In this document: one piece after another, positions 53,388 to 62,102 of the stretch | Numbering within the stretch: the first letter of the stretch is position 1 | How the letters are laid out: each line of letters starts with the position of its first letter | NCBI RefSeq assembly: GCF_001509795.1 | Contig: NZ_LLZN01000045.1 | Span: 62,001-126,000 of the forward strand | Direction of reading: 5' to 3' | Origin: Streptomyces sp. NRRL WC-3605 | GTDB lineage: Bacteria > Actinomycetota > Actinomycetes > Streptomycetales > Streptomycetaceae | DNA: 64,000 nucleotides | Notes under the pieces: model-generated | Seen by the model: only the letters and a program-made list of their open reading frames with translations | Told to the model about the DNA's origin: nothing | Database searches by the model: none | Translations under genes and position numbers: made by a program

Positions 53388-54380
53388 TCACGGCCCTCCG
53401 CGCAGCCGCAAGGACGCCGCCACCGGCAGATGATCACTGTCCGTGGCCGGGAGAGTCCAGGCCGACCGCGGCTCCAGCCCGCGCACGAGGATGTGGTCGA
53501 TCCGGGCCAGCGGGAACGAGGCGGGCCAGCTCAGGCCGAAGCCCTTCCCCGCCACGTCCTGGGCGGAACGCAGGCGCGAGGTCAGGACGGACAGGGCGTT
53601 GTCGTCCGTGGTGCCGTTGAAGTCGCCCACGACCAGGGTCCGGGCGAGTGGTTCGGCGCCCAGCGCGGCGGCGAGACGGCGGGCACCGGCGTCCCGTGCG
53701 TCCGTGCCGAACCCCGACGTGACGCCGAACCGCACGGACGACAGATGGGCGACGTACACGGCGACCGGCCCCTCGGGCGTGCGGACGGTGGCCCGCAGGG
53801 CGCGCGGCCAGGGCGCGATGTCGACCGTACGGGCGTCGGCGACGGGATAGCGGCTCCACAGGCCGACCGTGCCGTGCACCGAGTGGTACGGGAGCCCGGC
53901 GGCCAGCTCCCGCTCGTAGACCGGGGTGTCGTCCCCCAGCTCCTCCAGAGCCACCACGTCGGCGCCGGAGGCGGCCAGGGCGCGGGCCGTGCGGGCCGGG
54001 TGCGGATTGTGCTCGTTGACGTTGTGAGTCACCACGGTCAGGTCCCCGCCCGCCGCGCGTTTGTCGGTACAGCGCCCGCCGAAGAGGGAGCACCACACGA
54101 TCGCGGGCAGCAGCAGGGCCACGGCGGCCGTGGCGGAGCGCCGGACGACCGCGCAGGCGAGGAGCGGCGGGACCGCGAGGCCGGTCCAGGGCAGGAACGT
54201 CTGGACGAGGCTCCCGAGGTGTCCGGGCCGGTCGGGGATCAGGGAGGGCCCCAGCATGGTCGCGGCGGCCAGGGCCGCGAGCAGGGCGATGATCCGGCCT
54301 CTGCGCCAGATGCCGTCGTACCGGTCCGGGCGCCTCGGAGGGGCGGGGGTGACCGTCGAGGGGTCGAGGAGTGGGGTCAC
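53388..54380 (-). CDS. Membrane-anchored endonuclease/exonuclease/phosphatase family protein
   Basis: A 330-residue protein with three hydrophobic segments in the first 100 residues, then an EEP domain. Metal-site and catalytic motifs are seen in T-H-N-V-N-E-H-N, A-L-E-E-L-G, V-G-D-F-N-G-T-T and D-S-D-H-L-P-V. The domain should face outside and cut a phosphodiester or phosphoester; the substrate is unknown. GTG 54380 with GAGGC upstream lies 7 bp after the carboxypeptidase gene, so they form one operon. Confidence 0.82.
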   Translation of the reverse strand: MTPLLDPSTVTPAPPRRPDRYDGIWRRGRIIALLAALAAATMLGPSLIPDRPGHLGSLVQTFLPWTGLAVPPLLACAVVRRSATAAVALLLPAIVWCSLFGGRCTDKRAAGGDLTVVTHNVNEHNPHPARTARALAASGADVVALEELGDDTPVYERELAAGLPYHSVHGTVGLWSRYPVADARTVDIAPWPRALRATVRTPEGPVAVYVAHLSSVRFGVTSGFGTDARDAGARRLAAALGAEPLARTLVVGDFNGTTDDNALSVLTSRLRSAQDVAGKGFGLSWPASFPLARIDHILVRGLEPRSAWTLPATDSDHLPVAASLRLRGGP

Positions 54381-54387
54381 GGCCGCC

Positions 54388-55374
54388 TCACCGGCTTCCG
54401 GCGGCGGTCGCGGACACGGGCTCGGTGCGGGACATCCGGTGCCGTACCGCCTCGACGAGTGCGCGGCTGCTGTCGAAGACCGCCCGCAGGCCGTCCTGAG
54501 GGCTGGTGCCGGCGCGTTGGTGCAGGACGACACCGAGGGCGAGGTGCTCCCGTCCGCGCCGGTCGGGCACGGTGACCGCCCACATCAGCGCGCCGCCCGC
54601 GGGCGTGCTGGAGCCGGTCTTGATGCCGATCACACCCGGGGTGTCCAGCAGCGTGTTGGTGTTGGGGAGGGTGCGGGGTGCGCCCGGAACGGTGGTGCGG
54701 GGCTGGGCGACGACCGACCTGAACGCCTTGTCCCGCATGACCTGGCGGGCCAGTTCCAGCTGGTCGGCGGCGGTGCTCGTGGTGCTGGGTTCGAGACCGC
54801 TGGCCCCGGTGTAGGTGGTCCGGCGCATGCCGAGCGCGTCGGCGGCCCGGTTCATCTTCGTCACGAACGCCGCCTCGGAACCGGCGTCCCAGCGGGCCAG
54901 CAGCCGGGCGACGTTGTTCCCCGACGGGACCAGCATCAGTTCCAGCAGTCGCCGTTCGCTGAGCCGCTGCCCCCGCTCCAGCGGGACGGTGGACTCCACG
55001 CCGGAGACGGACTCGTCGGCGGCCTGCTGGTCGACGGTGATCCGGGGGCCGGACGTGCCGTCCCGCAGCGGGTGGTCGCGCAGGATCACGTACGCCGTCA
55101 TCACCTTCGTCACGCTGGCGATCGGCACCGGTGTGCGCGAACCGTGGGAACCCAGGTCGCCTCGCTCGCCGAGGCCGTCGATCCGGACGGCCGCCTGCCC
55201 TTCCCGGGGCCAGGGCAGCTTCCACGACGACGTCCGAGGGGTGCCGGTGGGGTCACCTCCGTCGAGGACGGCGGCGCCGAGCGTAAGCAGGCCGACCAGG
55301 GACACGGTCCCGGTCGTGAGGAGCAGGGGACGGCGTCGTAGGGGGCGGAGTGCGGGCTCGGACGTCGGGGGCAT
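54388..55374 (-). CDS. D-alanyl-D-alanine carboxypeptidase (PBP5/DacA type)
   Basis: A 328-residue penicillin-binding protein of low mass. A single N-terminal membrane segment (about 15-37) is followed by an S11-family domain with all three active-site motifs: S-V-T-K at 87-90, S-G-N at 151-153 and K-T-G near 245. It trims the terminal D-Ala of peptidoglycan stem peptides outside the membrane. The ATG at 55374 has GGAGGT upstream. It lies 145 bp behind the histidine kinase gene and is a likely target of that system. Confidence 0.88.
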   Translation of the reverse strand: MPPTSEPALRPLRRRPLLLTTGTVSLVGLLTLGAAVLDGGDPTGTPRTSSWKLPWPREGQAAVRIDGLGERGDLGSHGSRTPVPIASVTKVMTAYVILRDHPLRDGTSGPRITVDQQAADESVSGVESTVPLERGQRLSERRLLELMLVPSGNNVARLLARWDAGSEAAFVTKMNRAADALGMRRTTYTGASGLEPSTTSTAADQLELARQVMRDKAFRSVVAQPRTTVPGAPRTLPNTNTLLDTPGVIGIKTGSSTPAGGALMWAVTVPDRRGREHLALGVVLHQRAGTSPQDGLRAVFDSSRALVEAVRHRMSRTEPVSATAAGSR

Positions 55375-55519
55375 GGGGGGGCACCTCCACAGGGCACGGG
55401 GCGCGGCGTTCACGCACACCGGTCACTGTGGGCGGGCCCGATGTCGGGCTGATCGTGGCCGGGTCTTCGCTGCCGCTCGGCCGTGCATCCGTCGTGTAAC
55501 GGGGCCCGGGGAAGGGGCG

Positions 55520-56776
55520 TCAGGCGGTGGCCGGCAGGCGGAGGGTGGCCACGGCGCCGCCGTCGGGGGAGTTCGCGAAGGACAGCTCCGCCCCGATGAC
55601 CCGGGCCTGGCCGAGGGCGATGGTCAGACCCAGGCCGTGCCCGCGGCCGCGTTCCGGTGTCCCGGTGCGGAAGCGCTGGGGTCCATCGGCGAGCAGGTCC
55701 TCGGGGAAGCCGGGGCCATGGTCCCGTACGGTCACCGTCGTGTCCGCGACCGTCACCTCGACGGGCTGCCGGCCGTGCCGGTGGGCGTTGACGACCAGGT
55801 TGGTGACGATACGGTCCAGGCGCCGTGGGTCGGTCTCGACGCACGCGGCGTCGTGCGTGACGAGCGGGGTCTCCAGCCCCGTGCGGCTCAAGGACTCGGC
55901 GACGGCCTCCGCCAGCGGCACGGGGCGGGCGTCGGCCCGCTCGGCGCCCGCGTCGAGGCGGGAGATCTCCAGCAGGTCCTCGACGAGCGTCCGCAGGACG
56001 TGGACCCGGTCGCGGACCAGCTCGGTGGCCTCGCCCTCGGGCAGCAGACCGCTCCCGGTGACCAGGCCCATCAGCGGGGTGCGCAGTTCGTGCGCGACGT
56101 CGGCGGTGAAGCGCTGCTCCGTGAGCAACCGCTGGTGCAGGCTGTCGGCCATCGAGTCGACCGTGGCCGCGATGTCGGTGATCTCGTCGCCGCCACGGCC
56201 GCCGGCCTCGGTGCGGGCGGTCAGGTCACCGGCGGCGATACGGCGTGCGGTGTGCGCCACGCGCCGCAGCCGGCGGTGCGGGAGTTCGGCGGCGAGCGCC
56301 GCGAGCGGCACCACGACGCCGAGCGTGAGCAGCGAGTACTTCCACATGTGCCGGTCCAGGGCGCGGCGGGTGAGCAGGTCGCTGGTCATGTCGGTCTCCG
56401 CGGCGACGGGCTCGCCGTGGTAGGTCTTCGCCGCCCACATCGACGGGTGGTCGCCGGGGCCGTCCGCCTCGTACCACGTGACGTACCCGCCGCTCGTGTC
56501 CTGGCCGCCGCGCAGCCGGTGCAGCAGTTCGTCGGGCAGTTCCCCGGGAGCCGTGTGCAGCCCGGCGGGCGGGGTGCCGTCGCGCTGGTAGTCGTCCAGG
56601 GCCTGGTCCAGTGCCGCCACGGCCTTGGCGCCGCCGTCGTTCATGGACCGGTCGAGGGTGCTGGTGTGCACGAGCCGGCCGACGGTCAGCGCGACGGCGC
56701 AGCAGCAGACGGCGACGAGCAGGGCGATCTTCCAGCGCAGCGAACGCCAGTTGCGCAGGTCGCGGAGGGCGTCCAT
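55520..56776 (-). CDS. Two-component sensor histidine kinase
   Basis: A 418-residue kinase. Two membrane helices (about 15-32 and 147-165) flank a 115-residue outer sensor domain, then a HAMP domain, the H-box D-V-A-H-E-L-R-T-P-L (His229), and an ATPase domain with N-L-V-V-N-A-H-R-H, D-H-G-P-G-F and G-H-G-L-G-L. The ATG is one base after the stop of the response regulator. The cell-wall enzyme downstream suggests an envelope signal, similar in kind to CseC or VanS, but the sensor domain is not recognised. Confidence 0.88.
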   Translation of the reverse strand: MDALRDLRNWRSLRWKIALLVAVCCCAVALTVGRLVHTSTLDRSMNDGGAKAVAALDQALDDYQRDGTPPAGLHTAPGELPDELLHRLRGGQDTSGGYVTWYEADGPGDHPSMWAAKTYHGEPVAAETDMTSDLLTRRALDRHMWKYSLLTLGVVVPLAALAAELPHRRLRRVAHTARRIAAGDLTARTEAGGRGGDEITDIAATVDSMADSLHQRLLTEQRFTADVAHELRTPLMGLVTGSGLLPEGEATELVRDRVHVLRTLVEDLLEISRLDAGAERADARPVPLAEAVAESLSRTGLETPLVTHDAACVETDPRRLDRIVTNLVVNAHRHGRQPVEVTVADTTVTVRDHGPGFPEDLLADGPQRFRTGTPERGRGHGLGLTIALGQARVIGAELSFANSPDGGAVATLRLPATA

Positions 56777-56777
56777 G

Positions 56778-57515
56778 TCAGCGCCGCAGCTTGTAGCCGA
56801 AGCCGCGCACCGTCTCCACGCGCTCGGCTCCGATCTTCTTGCGCAGCCGTTGCACGCACAGGTCGACGACGCGGCTGTCGCCGTCCCAGCCGTAGTCCCA
56901 CACGTTGCGCAGCAGGGTCTGCCGGTCCAGCACGATGCCGGGGCTGGCGGCGAACTCCAGCAGCAGCCGCAGTTCGGTCGGCGCCAGCGCGACGGCACGC
57001 CCCGCCACGGAGACCTCGAGGCCCGCGGTGTCGATGACGAGGTCGCCGAAGACGAGCCGGGTGCCGGGCTCCGGGGACGGGGGTTCCGGACGCGCGGAGG
57101 CCGCGGCGGTGCCGTCCGGGGTGGGGGCGTAGACGGCACGCCGCAGGAGCGAGCGGATACGGGCCACCAGGACGGCGGTGTCGACGGGCTTGACGACGTA
57201 GTCGTCGGCGCCCGCCTCCAGGCCGGAGACGACGTCCAGTGCGTCGCCGCGCGCGGACATCATCAGGATCGGGTCCATGCTGCTCTCCCTGATCCGGCGG
57301 CACAGCCCGATGCCGTCGAGGCCGGGCAGCATCACGTCGAGCAGCAGCAGGTCGTGGCCGCCCTCCCGGAACAGCTCCAGGCCGGTCAGTCCGTCGGCGG
57401 CGCCGGTGACGCGGTAGCCGTAGCGCTCCAGCGCCAGGGCGAGCGACCTGCGGATCACCTCGTCGTCCTCGACCAGCAGGATCGACACGGGTGCCGGGGT
57501 GTCCCCGTCAGCCAT
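56778..57515 (-). CDS. OmpR-family response regulator
   Basis: A 245-residue regulator. The receiver domain has acidic residues E-D-D at 16-18, phospho-acceptor Asp60 in L-L-L-L-D-V-M-L-P-G and Lys in V-V-K-P. After a Pro-rich linker the winged-helix DNA-binding domain ends V-E-T-V-R-G-F-G-Y-K-L. The ATG at 57515 was chosen because the domain begins directly after it. It is coupled to the kinase gene, and direct repeats upstream (57668-57707) may be its own binding site. Confidence 0.88.
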   Translation of the reverse strand: MADGDTPAPVSILLVEDDEVIRRSLALALERYGYRVTGAADGLTGLELFREGGHDLLLLDVMLPGLDGIGLCRRIRESSMDPILMMSARGDALDVVSGLEAGADDYVVKPVDTAVLVARIRSLLRRAVYAPTPDGTAAASARPEPPSPEPGTRLVFGDLVIDTAGLEVSVAGRAVALAPTELRLLLEFAASPGIVLDRQTLLRNVWDYGWDGDSRVVDLCVQRLRKKIGAERVETVRGFGYKLRR

Positions 57516-57667
57516 GGGGCCCGACCTTCCTTCCGTGCCGTGCGCCGTCCGCGTCACCCGCGGCGGCCTGTCGTTCGAATGCGCATTATGTCTGCCGTAC
57601 CCATCCATCGTGTATCGGTGACGGCTCGGCCAGGTATCGGACGGCACCCCGGAGCGGTGTCGCCGCT

Positions 57668-57707
57668 CTGTCGGGGCGCTGTCGGGGCCGTCGGCCCGCT
57701 GTCGGTG
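57668..57707. promoter_or_regulatory. Direct repeats, possible response-regulator box
   Basis: CTGTCGGGG occurs at 57668-57676 and 57679-57687, 11 bp apart, and CTGTCGGTG at 57699-57707. OmpR-type regulators bind direct repeats of about 11 bp. The block lies 153 bp upstream of the response regulator start and 81 bp upstream of the divergent monooxygenase. Confidence 0.4.
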
Positions 57708-57787
57708 ACGCGTCGGCGGCGGTCGGCACCTTTGCGGTGAGGCCGTCCGGAGCTCACCGGGCGGCTCGCTGACGAAGGAGCGACACC

Positions 57788-58930
57788 ATGCGGACCCCCG
57801 TCACGATCATCGGAGCCGGACTCGGCGGCCTCACGCTCGCCCGTGTCCTGCACCTGCACGCCATCCCCGTCACCGTCTACGAGGCAGAGTCCTCCCCCGC
57901 GGCTCGTGCGCAGGGCGGACTGCTCGACATCCACGACTACAACGGGCAGCTCGCCGTGCGGGCATGTGAGTTGATGGACGAGTTCCAGACGCTCGTCCTG
58001 GAGGGCCGGCAGGCGACGCGGCTGCTCGACCGGGACGGGACGGTCGTGATGGAGGTGCCCGACGACGGTACGGGCGGGCGCCCCGAGGTGCAGCGCGGTG
58101 ACCTGCGGCAGTTGCTGCTCGACTCCCTGCCCGCGGGCACCGTGCGGTGGGGACACAAGGTCACCGCAGTCCGCGCTCTCGGCGCGGGCCGCCACGAGGT
58201 GACGTTCGCTAACGGCGGCACGGTCGTCACGGGCCTGCTGGTGGGCGCGGACGGGGCCTGGTCGCGCGTACGGCCGCTGCTGTCCGCCGCGACGCCCGAG
58301 TACACCGGCAAGACGGTGGTGGAGACGTACCTGTTCGACGCCGACACCCGTCATCCCGCCGCCGCGAAGGCCGTCGGTGGCGGCATGCTGATCGCGCCGT
58401 CGCCGGGCAGGGAGATCTTCGCCCACCGGGAGAAGGGCGACACCCTGCACGCCTACGTCGGTCTCGCGGAACCGCGGGACTGGTTCGCGGCGATCGACGT
58501 CTCCGACCCGGCCGCGGCCCTCGCCCACGTCGCGCAGGAGTTCGCCGGCTGGGCTCCCGAACTCACCGCGCTGATCACCGAAAGCGATGTGGCACCGGTG
58601 GTGCGCCCGCTGTACGCCCTGCCGACGGGGCACCGCTGGGACCGGACAGCGGGGGTGACCCTGCTCGGGGACGCCGCCCATCTCGCGGCGCCCAACGGCG
58701 AGGGCGCCAACCTGGCCATGCTGGACGGCGCCGAACTGGGCCAGGCGCTCGCCGCGCACCCTGAAGACGCCGAGAGGGCGCTGGCCACGTACGAGGAGGC
58801 CATGTTCGCCCGGGCGGCGGAGACGGAGGAAGAGGACTTCATGCCCGGGATCGACTCCCCGGACAACACGGCCCACCGCTTGGTCGCTCTGTTCCAGCAG
58901 GCCCAGGAAGGCGCGCAGGGGCAGCGGTGA
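57788..58930 (+). CDS. FAD-dependent monooxygenase (TetX/PHBH type)
   Basis: A 380-residue flavoprotein of the group A monooxygenases. The FAD-binding motif G-A-G-L-G-G-L-T is at residues 9-16, the D-G motif is G-A-D-G-A-W-S-R-V-R, and the second FAD motif is L-L-G-D-A-A-H-L near 290. The whole sequence resembles TetX-like enzymes that hydroxylate tetracyclines or other aromatic compounds. The substrate is unknown; no resistance role is proven. GAAGGAG precedes the ATG. Confidence 0.87.
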   Translation: MRTPVTIIGAGLGGLTLARVLHLHAIPVTVYEAESSPAARAQGGLLDIHDYNGQLAVRACELMDEFQTLVLEGRQATRLLDRDGTVVMEVPDDGTGGRPEVQRGDLRQLLLDSLPAGTVRWGHKVTAVRALGAGRHEVTFANGGTVVTGLLVGADGAWSRVRPLLSAATPEYTGKTVVETYLFDADTRHPAAAKAVGGGMLIAPSPGREIFAHREKGDTLHAYVGLAEPRDWFAAIDVSDPAAALAHVAQEFAGWAPELTALITESDVAPVVRPLYALPTGHRWDRTAGVTLLGDAAHLAAPNGEGANLAMLDGAELGQALAAHPEDAERALATYEEAMFARAAETEEEDFMPGIDSPDNTAHRLVALFQQAQEGAQGQR

Positions 58931-58945
58931 CGCATGCCTGGCCCG

Positions 58946-58972
58946 CCGGGCGCCGGTGAGACCGGCGCCCGG
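58946..58972 (+). terminator. Terminator after the monooxygenase gene
   Basis: A perfect 12-bp stem (CCGGGCGCCGGT, 58946-58957, with 58961-58972) closes a GAG loop 15 bp after the stop of the monooxygenase. Confidence 0.75.
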
Positions 58973-59223
58973 TGTACGGCGTGCGCACAGTCGGAACCAG
59001 ACAACCGACGTCTCCCCCACGCGCGTACGATTCGCTCCCGTTCCGTCAGTTCCGCTTGAGCACCCGGCTCAGTCCCGCCGCCACGGCTGTGGTCAGCACC
59101 CGACCCGCGCCTTCGGGGACCGCTCACCGTGGTTGCCCGGCAGCCACGATGACGCCGGCGCGAGTTCCCCGGCCGCCATGGCGAGTTGCCTGAGCAAGAG
59201 GCCCGCGGTGCGAAGATGTGCCG

Positions 59224-59655
59224 ATGGGGATAAGTGACAGCGAAGGCGTTGAGTACGTGCGGTTCCAGTCGCCGCATCGCAACAGCCGCGGTCAGTTCAC
59301 CGGGATCTTCGGGCTCGTGAACAACCTGGCGCGGGAGGGCAGGCTGTCGGAGGAGCAGGAGGCTTTCCGGCGCCGCGGCAACCGCTGGTTCGACGCCGCG
59401 TACACCGACCCCTCGACCGTCGACCCGAGCGTCTACGACGACACCGTGAACCCTGGCGCCGCCGCGTGGTTCAAGCCGTCGGCCACGCATCTCCTCGCCC
59501 GCGTTCCGGGGTACCTGGAGATCCTGTCCGCGCACGGCGTCGAATGCCGGCTTCTGCGCTCCGCCGATCCGGGACGCGTCGTCTACGAGGACGACGTGCA
59601 GATCGTGGTCGTGCCGTACGCGCGCAGCAGGCAGGGCAGCATTTCCCGGAGCTGA
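59224..59655 (+). CDS. Hypothetical protein
   Basis: A 143-residue soluble protein: M-G-I-S-D-S-E-G-V-E-Y-V-R-F, R-R-R-G-N-R-W-F-D, Y-D-D-T-V-N-P-G-A-A-A-W-F-K and V-Y-E-D-D-V-Q-I-V-V-V-P-Y. It is moderately acidic, with no membrane segment or known motif. Similar small proteins occur in Streptomyces without a function. Start ATG 59224 or GTG 59218; neither has a strong ribosome site. Confidence 0.7.
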   Translation: MGISDSEGVEYVRFQSPHRNSRGQFTGIFGLVNNLAREGRLSEEQEAFRRRGNRWFDAAYTDPSTVDPSVYDDTVNPGAAAWFKPSATHLLARVPGYLEILSAHGVECRLLRSADPGRVVYEDDVQIVVVPYARSRQGSISRS

Positions 59656-59679
59656 ACCCAGGCTGTCGCCCGGCACCTC

Positions 59680-60291
59680 TCAGTCCAGCGCGTGCGCGCG
59701 GCAGGTCCGCAGGATCTCGTCGGACAGGTCGGGTTCCACGTGGCGCACGGCGCGGGCCAGCACCATCGCGCCGACCATCCGGCTGAGCAGCAGCACCGCC
59801 TCGGCGCGGGCCTCCTGAGGGCCGACCCCCCCGTCGGGCTCCCCGTCGTGCTCGCGGGCGAGTTCCGCGGCGAAGCCGGTCAGGTACCCCTCCACTCCCG
59901 CCGCGTACGAGCGCTGGATGGTCTCGTCGTGGCGTCCGGCGTCGATCACCAGCGAGGCGGACGGGCAGCCGCCGTCCGGAGCGTCGCGGTGCTCGGCCGA
60001 GAGGTAGTCGTCCACCACCCGCCGCAGCGGTGACCCGGCGGGAGCGTCCCCGTCCGCGACGGCCTGCGCGAGCACGCCCAGGGACGCCGCGAAGGAGGCG
60101 TTGCACACCTCGACGGCGAGGTCGTCCTTGGACGCGAAGTGGTTGTAGAAGCCGCCGTGCGTCAGGCCCGCCTCCTTCATCAGGTCGGCGATCCCGACGG
60201 CGTCGATGCCCTGCGCGCGGAACATGCGCCCGGCCGCCTCCACGATGTTCTGCCGGTTCCTGGCCTTCTCTTCCTTGGTGATCCGCGGCAT
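59680..60291 (-). CDS. TetR-family transcriptional regulator (AcrR-like)
   Basis: A 203-residue TetR protein starting M-P-R-I-T-K-E-E-K, with helix-turn-helix G-I-A-D-L-M-K-E-A-G-L and H-G-G-F-Y-N-H-F-A-S-K-D-D-L. The block G-G-C-P-S-A-S-L in the ligand domain is shared by TetR proteins that respond to electrophiles and control quinone or enone reductases. The genes it faces are such reductases. GGGAGG precedes the ATG. Confidence 0.88.
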   Translation of the reverse strand: MPRITKEEKARNRQNIVEAAGRMFRAQGIDAVGIADLMKEAGLTHGGFYNHFASKDDLAVEVCNASFAASLGVLAQAVADGDAPAGSPLRRVVDDYLSAEHRDAPDGGCPSASLVIDAGRHDETIQRSYAAGVEGYLTGFAAELAREHDGEPDGGVGPQEARAEAVLLLSRMVGAMVLARAVRHVEPDLSDEILRTCRAHALD

Positions 60292-60342
60292 GTCCGCCCT
60301 CCCTCGCGCCCCGACCGTGTTTGACGTTTTCAAGGTTACCTC

Positions 60343-60375
60343 TCATCATTATTTTGATGATGCTCGTCATCAAAA
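60343..60375. promoter_or_regulatory. Overlapping TetR operators
   Basis: TTTTGATGA-N6-TCATCAAAA (60352-60375) has perfect 9-bp arms, and TCATCA-N6-TGATGA (60343-60360) overlaps it by sharing one half site. The block ends 16 bp before the oxidoreductase start and lies 52 bp from the TetR start, so one repressor array can shut both promoters. Confidence 0.7.
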
Positions 60376-60390
60376 CGGCTTGGAGGAGCC

Positions 60391-61428
60391 ATGCGCACCG
60401 TCGTGCACACCCGCCAGGGGGACCCCGCACAGGTCCTCACGCTGAAGGAGGACCCCGGTCCGCCGCCCCGCCCCGGCACCGGACAGGTCCTCGTCCGCCT
60501 GCTGGTCCGGCCCGTCCATCCGGGCGACCTGGTCGGCGTGGAGGGCCTGCCGGGGCTCCCGGAACAGCGGCCGCCCGAAGTCCGGACTCCCGGCGTGGAG
60601 GGCATGGGCGTCGTCGAGAGCGTCGGACCGGACGTGCGGGCACTGCGGCCCGGTCAGCGCGTCGCCGTCTTCCCCGCACCCGGCACCTGGGCCGACTTCG
60701 TCGTCGTCGCGGCCGACCGGGCCGTGCCGGTGCCGGAGGGAGTCGGTGACGAGACCGCGGCGCTGATGCTGGTCAATCCGCTGACCCTGCTCATGCTCCA
60801 CCGAGCGCTGGAGAACGCCTTGGGCGAGCACGAGGGGCCCGTCCTCCAGACGGCCGCCGGTTCGTCCATCGGGCGGCTCGTGAGCGCGGCCGCCGTCCGG
60901 CACGGTCTGCCCTTGGTCAATCTCGTCCGCGCCGCGTCCGGCGCCCGCCAGATGCGGAGCCTGTATCCCACACTGCCGGTCATCGCGACCAGCGACGACG
61001 ACTGGCGGGAGCAGGTACGGCACCACACCGGCGGTCGCCCCCTCCAGGTCGTCCTGGACTGCGTCGGGGGCGCCCTGACCCAGGACCTCGTCACGCTGCT
61101 CGCCGACGGCGGCACGCTGATCACCTACGGCCGGCTCGGCTCCGGCACGACGGCCCTGGAGGAACTGCCCCTGGTCCAGCGGGGACTGACGGTCCGGGGC
61201 GTGACGGTGTGGCACTGGACCCACCGCACCCCGGACGAGCGGGCCCGGGACGTCGCCTTCGCCCTGGACCTCGCCCAGAACACGCCGGACCTGCTCGAGG
61301 TGGCCGCCCGCTACGACCTCGCCGACGTCAGAGCGGCCGTCGAGCACGCCCGTCGCCCGGGAAAGAGCGGCACCGTCCTGCTCACCTCCGAGCGGTCGAC
61401 CGGCACCCGAGAGGAGGCCGTCCGATGA
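60391..61428 (+). CDS. Zinc-free medium-chain NADPH oxidoreductase (quinone/enoyl reductase type)
   Basis: A 345-residue protein of the MDR superfamily, closest in layout to 2-enoyl-thioester or quinone reductases. The GroES-like domain holds V-H-P-G-D-L-V-G-V-E-G and T-P-G-V-E-G-M-G-V-V-E; the Rossmann part is unusual, Q-T-A-A-G-S-S-I-G-R instead of G-A-A-G-G-V-G. It heads a three-gene reductase unit controlled by the TetR operator just upstream. Its stop overlaps the next start (ATGA). Confidence 0.85.
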   Translation: MRTVVHTRQGDPAQVLTLKEDPGPPPRPGTGQVLVRLLVRPVHPGDLVGVEGLPGLPEQRPPEVRTPGVEGMGVVESVGPDVRALRPGQRVAVFPAPGTWADFVVVAADRAVPVPEGVGDETAALMLVNPLTLLMLHRALENALGEHEGPVLQTAAGSSIGRLVSAAAVRHGLPLVNLVRAASGARQMRSLYPTLPVIATSDDDWREQVRHHTGGRPLQVVLDCVGGALTQDLVTLLADGGTLITYGRLGSGTTALEELPLVQRGLTVRGVTVWHWTHRTPDERARDVAFALDLAQNTPDLLEVAARYDLADVRAAVEHARRPGKSGTVLLTSERSTGTREEAVR

Positions 61429-62027
61429 GGATCGGGATGCTCGGAGCCGGAACCATCGCCCAGGCGATCGCGCGGCACGCCATCCGGCACGGTCACGAGG
61501 TCGTGCTCAGCAACAGCCGAGGGCCCGGCTCCCTGGCCCCCCTGGTCGAGGAGCTCGGCACCCTCGCATCGGCCGGAACCCCCGCGGAGGCCACCGCCGC
61601 GGATCTCGTCGTCCTCGCCGTCGGCTGGCCGCAGATCCGCGATGTCGCCGCCCGGCTCCCTCACCTTGACGGGACCGTCGTCATCGACGCCACCAACCAG
61701 TTCGAGGCCCTTCCACCGCACCCACGGATCGCCGACCTGGGCGATCTCACCGGGAGCGAGTACGTGGCCTCCCTGCTCCCCGGCGCCCGTGTGGTCAAGG
61801 CCTTCAACTCCCTCTTCGCGCAGTACATCGCACCCGACCCCCGCCATGAGGCCGGGCGGCAGGTGCTGTTCCTCGCGGGCGACGACACCGACGCCAAGAA
61901 CACCGTGATCGGTCTGACGTCGGCGTTCGGCTTCGCGCCCGTCGACCTCGGAAGCCTGCGTGAGGGAGGGCGTCTCATGCAGCTCGGCGGTCCGCTGTCC
62001 GGCCTCCACGCCCTCAAGCAGGACTGA
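61425..62027 (+). CDS. NADPH-dependent F420 reductase-like protein
   Basis: A 200-residue Rossmann protein starting M-R-I-G-M-L-G-A-G-T-I-A-Q-A, with the NADP loop L-S-N-S-R-G-P and later V-V-K-A-F-N-S-L. This matches the coenzyme F420-dependent NADP oxidoreductase-like family (FNO/YrpG). It could pass electrons between NADPH and F420 or act as a plain dehydrogenase. It is coupled by a 4-bp overlap to the quinone reductase. Confidence 0.83.
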   Translation: MRIGMLGAGTIAQAIARHAIRHGHEVVLSNSRGPGSLAPLVEELGTLASAGTPAEATAADLVVLAVGWPQIRDVAARLPHLDGTVVIDATNQFEALPPHPRIADLGDLTGSEYVASLLPGARVVKAFNSLFAQYIAPDPRHEAGRQVLFLAGDDTDAKNTVIGLTSAFGFAPVDLGSLREGGRLMQLGGPLSGLHALKQD

Positions 62028-62102
62028 ACCCACCCCTTCTGCTCGTCCACCCACCCTCCCCGCGACCGCGAGGAGGACACCGACCTCACGAAAGAGACCT
62101 TC

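Noticed and set aside
57788-58930. Tetracycline resistance gene
   Set aside because: The protein is TetX-like only at family level. Many such monooxygenases act on other aromatic compounds and no resistance context is present.
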